A program made the position numbers and the translations under genes. From the IMG/VR virus record IMGVR_UViG_3300025096_000150, positions 1 to 22,351 of that record: a stretch of DNA of 22,351 nucleotides, one strand, 5' to 3'. Within the stretch, counting starts at the first letter, position 1. Each line of letters opens with the position of its first letter. Positions 21,521-22,351 of the stretch are shown one piece after another. The DNA comes from a virus. The notes beneath the pieces are model-generated. The model was given only the letters and a program-made list of their open reading frames with translations. It was not told the origin of the DNA and made no database searches.

Positions 21521-22351
21521 TGGCACCTGAAAATTACGAAGAATATACAGCAGAACAGTTACAAGAGTATTTACAGTATGCAGGTAATTATTTAAAAACA
21601 AAAGGTATGGAATTTGTTAGTGATGAACTACATTTAGACCCTGAAAATCCTGAAGACATAAAAAGATTTATTGCTATTGCATTTGCTGAACATGGCGACC
21701 CAAAAACTAAAAGCAATCCTAGACAAGTTGCTACAAATACTCCTGGTGATGAAGGAGATTCAAGAGGTCCATGGCAAATAAGAATCCCAACATGGAAAAA
21801 GATATTAGAAAAATATGATATATTTGACGGATATGAAAGTTTAGAAGAAGCATTAGATAGACCAGAATTAAATGCTATTGCAGCAGTTATTGTTGCACAA
21901 CAAGGAACGGTTGAAAAACGAGGAGAAATGTATGATGGTATCAATAATTGGGAGACAGTTATGGATACAGAACTTGATGAAAATGATGAAAAACAACTTG
22001 TAACAGACGACCCTTACGGAATTAAAAAAGGTAATACTCCTATTTATGAAGGAACAGAAAATTTTGAAACACAGATAGAACCTCCACAAGGACAGATGGA
22101 AGAGGAAACTAAACAAATAAAAGAATTTGTACAAGAAAATACATTAGAAGAAGAAGCAAAAAGCATACCTGTTATGAAAAGAGAACTTTTGGCAGCTAAA
22201 AGAGGTTCTTTATTTTCTGACCCTGATACCTATGTAGCAATGATAAATAATAGATTACAAGAAATAGATGGTTCAGGTATAAATAAACAAACAAGAGAAG
22301 CACTAGGAAACACAGATATAGACAGTTTATCTGATGGAGCTATCTTAGATT
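21520..22351 (+). CDS. Virion lysozyme/transglycosylase-like protein (partial)
   Basis: The gene is open to the window end, giving 277 residues of an N-terminus. The first 150 residues resemble a lysozyme-like transglycosylase domain: IAIAFAEHGDP (candidate catalytic Glu57), a Gly/Ser-rich GDEGDSRGPWQIRIPTW (76-92, the 'S.G.wQI' signature), AAVIVAQQ helix (121-128) and INNWET. It would cut peptidoglycan locally during infection, not at lysis, given its place in the virion operon. An acidic linker follows (150-190). The ATG at 21520 overlaps the previous stop (TAATG). Confidence 0.75.
   Translation, partial: MAPENYEEYTAEQLQEYLQYAGNYLKTKGMEFVSDELHLDPENPEDIKRFIAIAFAEHGDPKTKSNPRQVATNTPGDEGDSRGPWQIRIPTWKKILEKYDIFDGYESLEEALDRPELNAIAAVIVAQQGTVEKRGEMYDGINNWETVMDTELDENDEKQLVTDDPYGIKKGNTPIYEGTENFETQIEPPQGQMEEETKQIKEFVQENTLEEEAKSIPVMKRELLAAKRGSLFSDPDTYVAMINNRLQEIDGSGINKQTREALGNTDIDSLSDGAILD

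Overview
The window is a stretch of an AT-rich, tightly packed double-stranded DNA tailed-phage genome (Caudoviricetes). The case rests on a large terminase, a portal, lysis genes, a virion lysozyme-like protein, start/stop overlaps at almost every gene junction and many genes under 60 codons. The host cannot be read directly. An r1t-type holin, a metallophosphoesterase of the sort common in actinophages, a small-zinc-protein family seen in actinophages and a Cys4 finger on the terminase all suggest a phage of an AT-rich (possibly aquatic) actinobacterium; this is inference. No integrase, polymerase, capsid, CRISPR array or insertion sequence is visible, so the window is only part of the genome.

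Layout. (1) 1-2520, plus strand: end of a late operon with an unassigned gene tail, a two-helix membrane protein, a DUF5675 protein, an r1t-like holin and a metallophosphoesterase. (2) 2522-7823, minus strand: an early-type operon of about 17 mostly small genes, read leftward from a near-consensus sigma70 promoter at 7853-7882. It holds a candidate single-strand-annealing protein, two HTH proteins, an SGNH hydrolase and a cluster of tiny zinc-ribbon-like proteins, several below 60 codons. Two gaps in this operon (4633-4854 and 7165-7380) are packed with inverted repeats and look like structured RNA leaders. (3) 7946-8523, plus strand: three small divergent genes ending in a strong intrinsic terminator (8552-8604). 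(4) 8605-9393: about 790 bases with no credible gene but dense in hairpins, ending in a three-way junction that copies the acceptor plus T-arm geometry of tRNA/tmRNA. I regard it as a candidate large structured phage RNA. (5) 9394-22351, plus strand: packaging and virion module with a basic micro-ORF, large terminase, portal, two small genes, a 2073-residue giant protein, a 521-residue Cys-free protein with a peptidoglycan-binding-like segment, and the start of a lysozyme-like protein cut by the window end.

Working together: the leftward operon probably carries early takeover and recombination functions, with expression possibly tuned by the two RNA leaders. The rightward module packages DNA and builds the virion, and the left-edge genes lyse the cell. 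The most interesting parts are the non-coding 8605-9345 block and the two operon leaders. All RNA structures were worked out by eye and have no covariation or expression support.
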